Shown: in pieces, positions 5,476 to 5,599 of the stretch | How the letters are laid out: each line of letters begins with the position of its first letter | Position numbering within the stretch: the first letter of the stretch is position 1 | NCBI GenBank assembly: GCA_934667295.1 | Contig: CAKULR010000118.1 | Span: forward strand, 1-5,599 | Source: an uncultured Kiritimatiellota bacterium | GTDB lineage: Bacteria > Verrucomicrobiota > Kiritimatiellia > RFP12 > UBA1067 | Length of the DNA: 5,599 nt | Direction of reading: 5' to 3' | Translations under genes and position numbers: made by a program | The notes under the pieces: generated by a model | Seen by the model: the letters and a program-made list of their open reading frames with translations, nothing else | The model's database searches: none | Told to the model about the DNA's origin: nothing

Positions 5476-5599
5476 ATGACGACGGCGCGGGATTTCCTGG
5501 ATCCACGGCAGAAGCTGGTCGACGCGGTGGCCGACTGGCTGGCCGCGCGGGCGCGGCGGACGGCGTGCGGCGCGTGGTCGCTCGCGCATTGGCTCGTCC
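5476..5599 (+). CDS. N-terminal start of an unidentified protein, possibly an AddB-like nuclease (partial)
   Basis: An open frame begins at ATG 5476 behind a good Shine-Dalgarno site and continues for 41 residues to the window edge. The visible part starts MTTARDFLDPRQKLVDAVAD and continues to GAWSLAHWLV; it is soluble in character and has no signal peptide. The pattern of an F-L-D opening, a helical W-L segment and a hydrophobic S-L-x-x-W-L-V strand faintly recalls the N-terminus of AddB/RecB-like PD-(D/E)xK proteins, where a similar strand leads into an inactivated Walker A region. This is a weak resemblance recalled from memory, not an alignment. Tight coupling to rmuC is compatible with a DNA repair role. 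The gene itself is well supported; its identity is not. Confidence 0.7.
   Translation, partial: MTTARDFLDPRQKLVDAVADWLAARARRTACGAWSLAHWLV

Noticed and set aside
4138..5589. Long minus-strand open frame opposite rmuC
   Set aside because: Its composition mirrors rmuC, it has no coherent domain, and it runs through the palindrome. The plus-strand RmuC match is unambiguous.

Overview
The window is a GC-rich bacterial segment with five complete genes and two cut by the window edges, all on the plus strand and tightly packed. Codons strongly prefer G or C in the third position, which also produces long spurious open frames on the minus strand. The gene content is a HemW-like tail, pyrE, an exported beta-propeller protein, a short epmA/genX-type gene, a secreted CE15-family esterase and rmuC. 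Together with the high GC this would fit a polysaccharide-degrading member of the PVC group (Verrucomicrobiota or Kiritimatiellota). That placement is an inference from gene style, since no phylogenetic marker lies in the window.

Layout. Positions 1-86 hold the last 27 codons of an upstream gene, probably hemW. A short gap carries an extended -10 promoter that drives a compact cluster: pyrE (145-756), a lipoprotein-like beta-propeller gene (761-1702) and epmA-like (1710-2558), separated by 4 and 7 bases. The 130-base gap after epmA holds an 8-bp tandem repeat array that begins inside the epmA stop codon, followed by a GC-rich REP-like hairpin. Next comes a secreted CE15-type carbohydrate esterase (2689-4074). 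A 174-base gap follows, containing a large nested palindrome: perfect 22-bp inverted repeats about 130 bp from end to end, an internal hairpin, and an outer 9-bp stem followed by a T-run. rmuC (4249-5472) follows with a strong Shine-Dalgarno site, and 3 bases later a new gene starts that runs off the window, possibly an AddB-like or other repair protein.

How the genes fit together. pyrE (pyrimidine synthesis) and the epmA-like gene (modification of a translation factor) are housekeeping genes that share a transcript with an exported protein of unknown role. The CE15 enzyme stands alone between two repeat-rich gaps and probably acts outside the cytoplasm on glucuronoyl esters of plant-type polysaccharides. 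rmuC and the gene after it look like a translationally coupled DNA-maintenance pair.

The points most worth a second look are the nested palindrome before rmuC, the esterase lacking acidic residues at both usual CE15 triad positions, and the octamer array that places stop codons in all six frames after epmA. I found no RNA gene, CRISPR array, transposase or phage gene.
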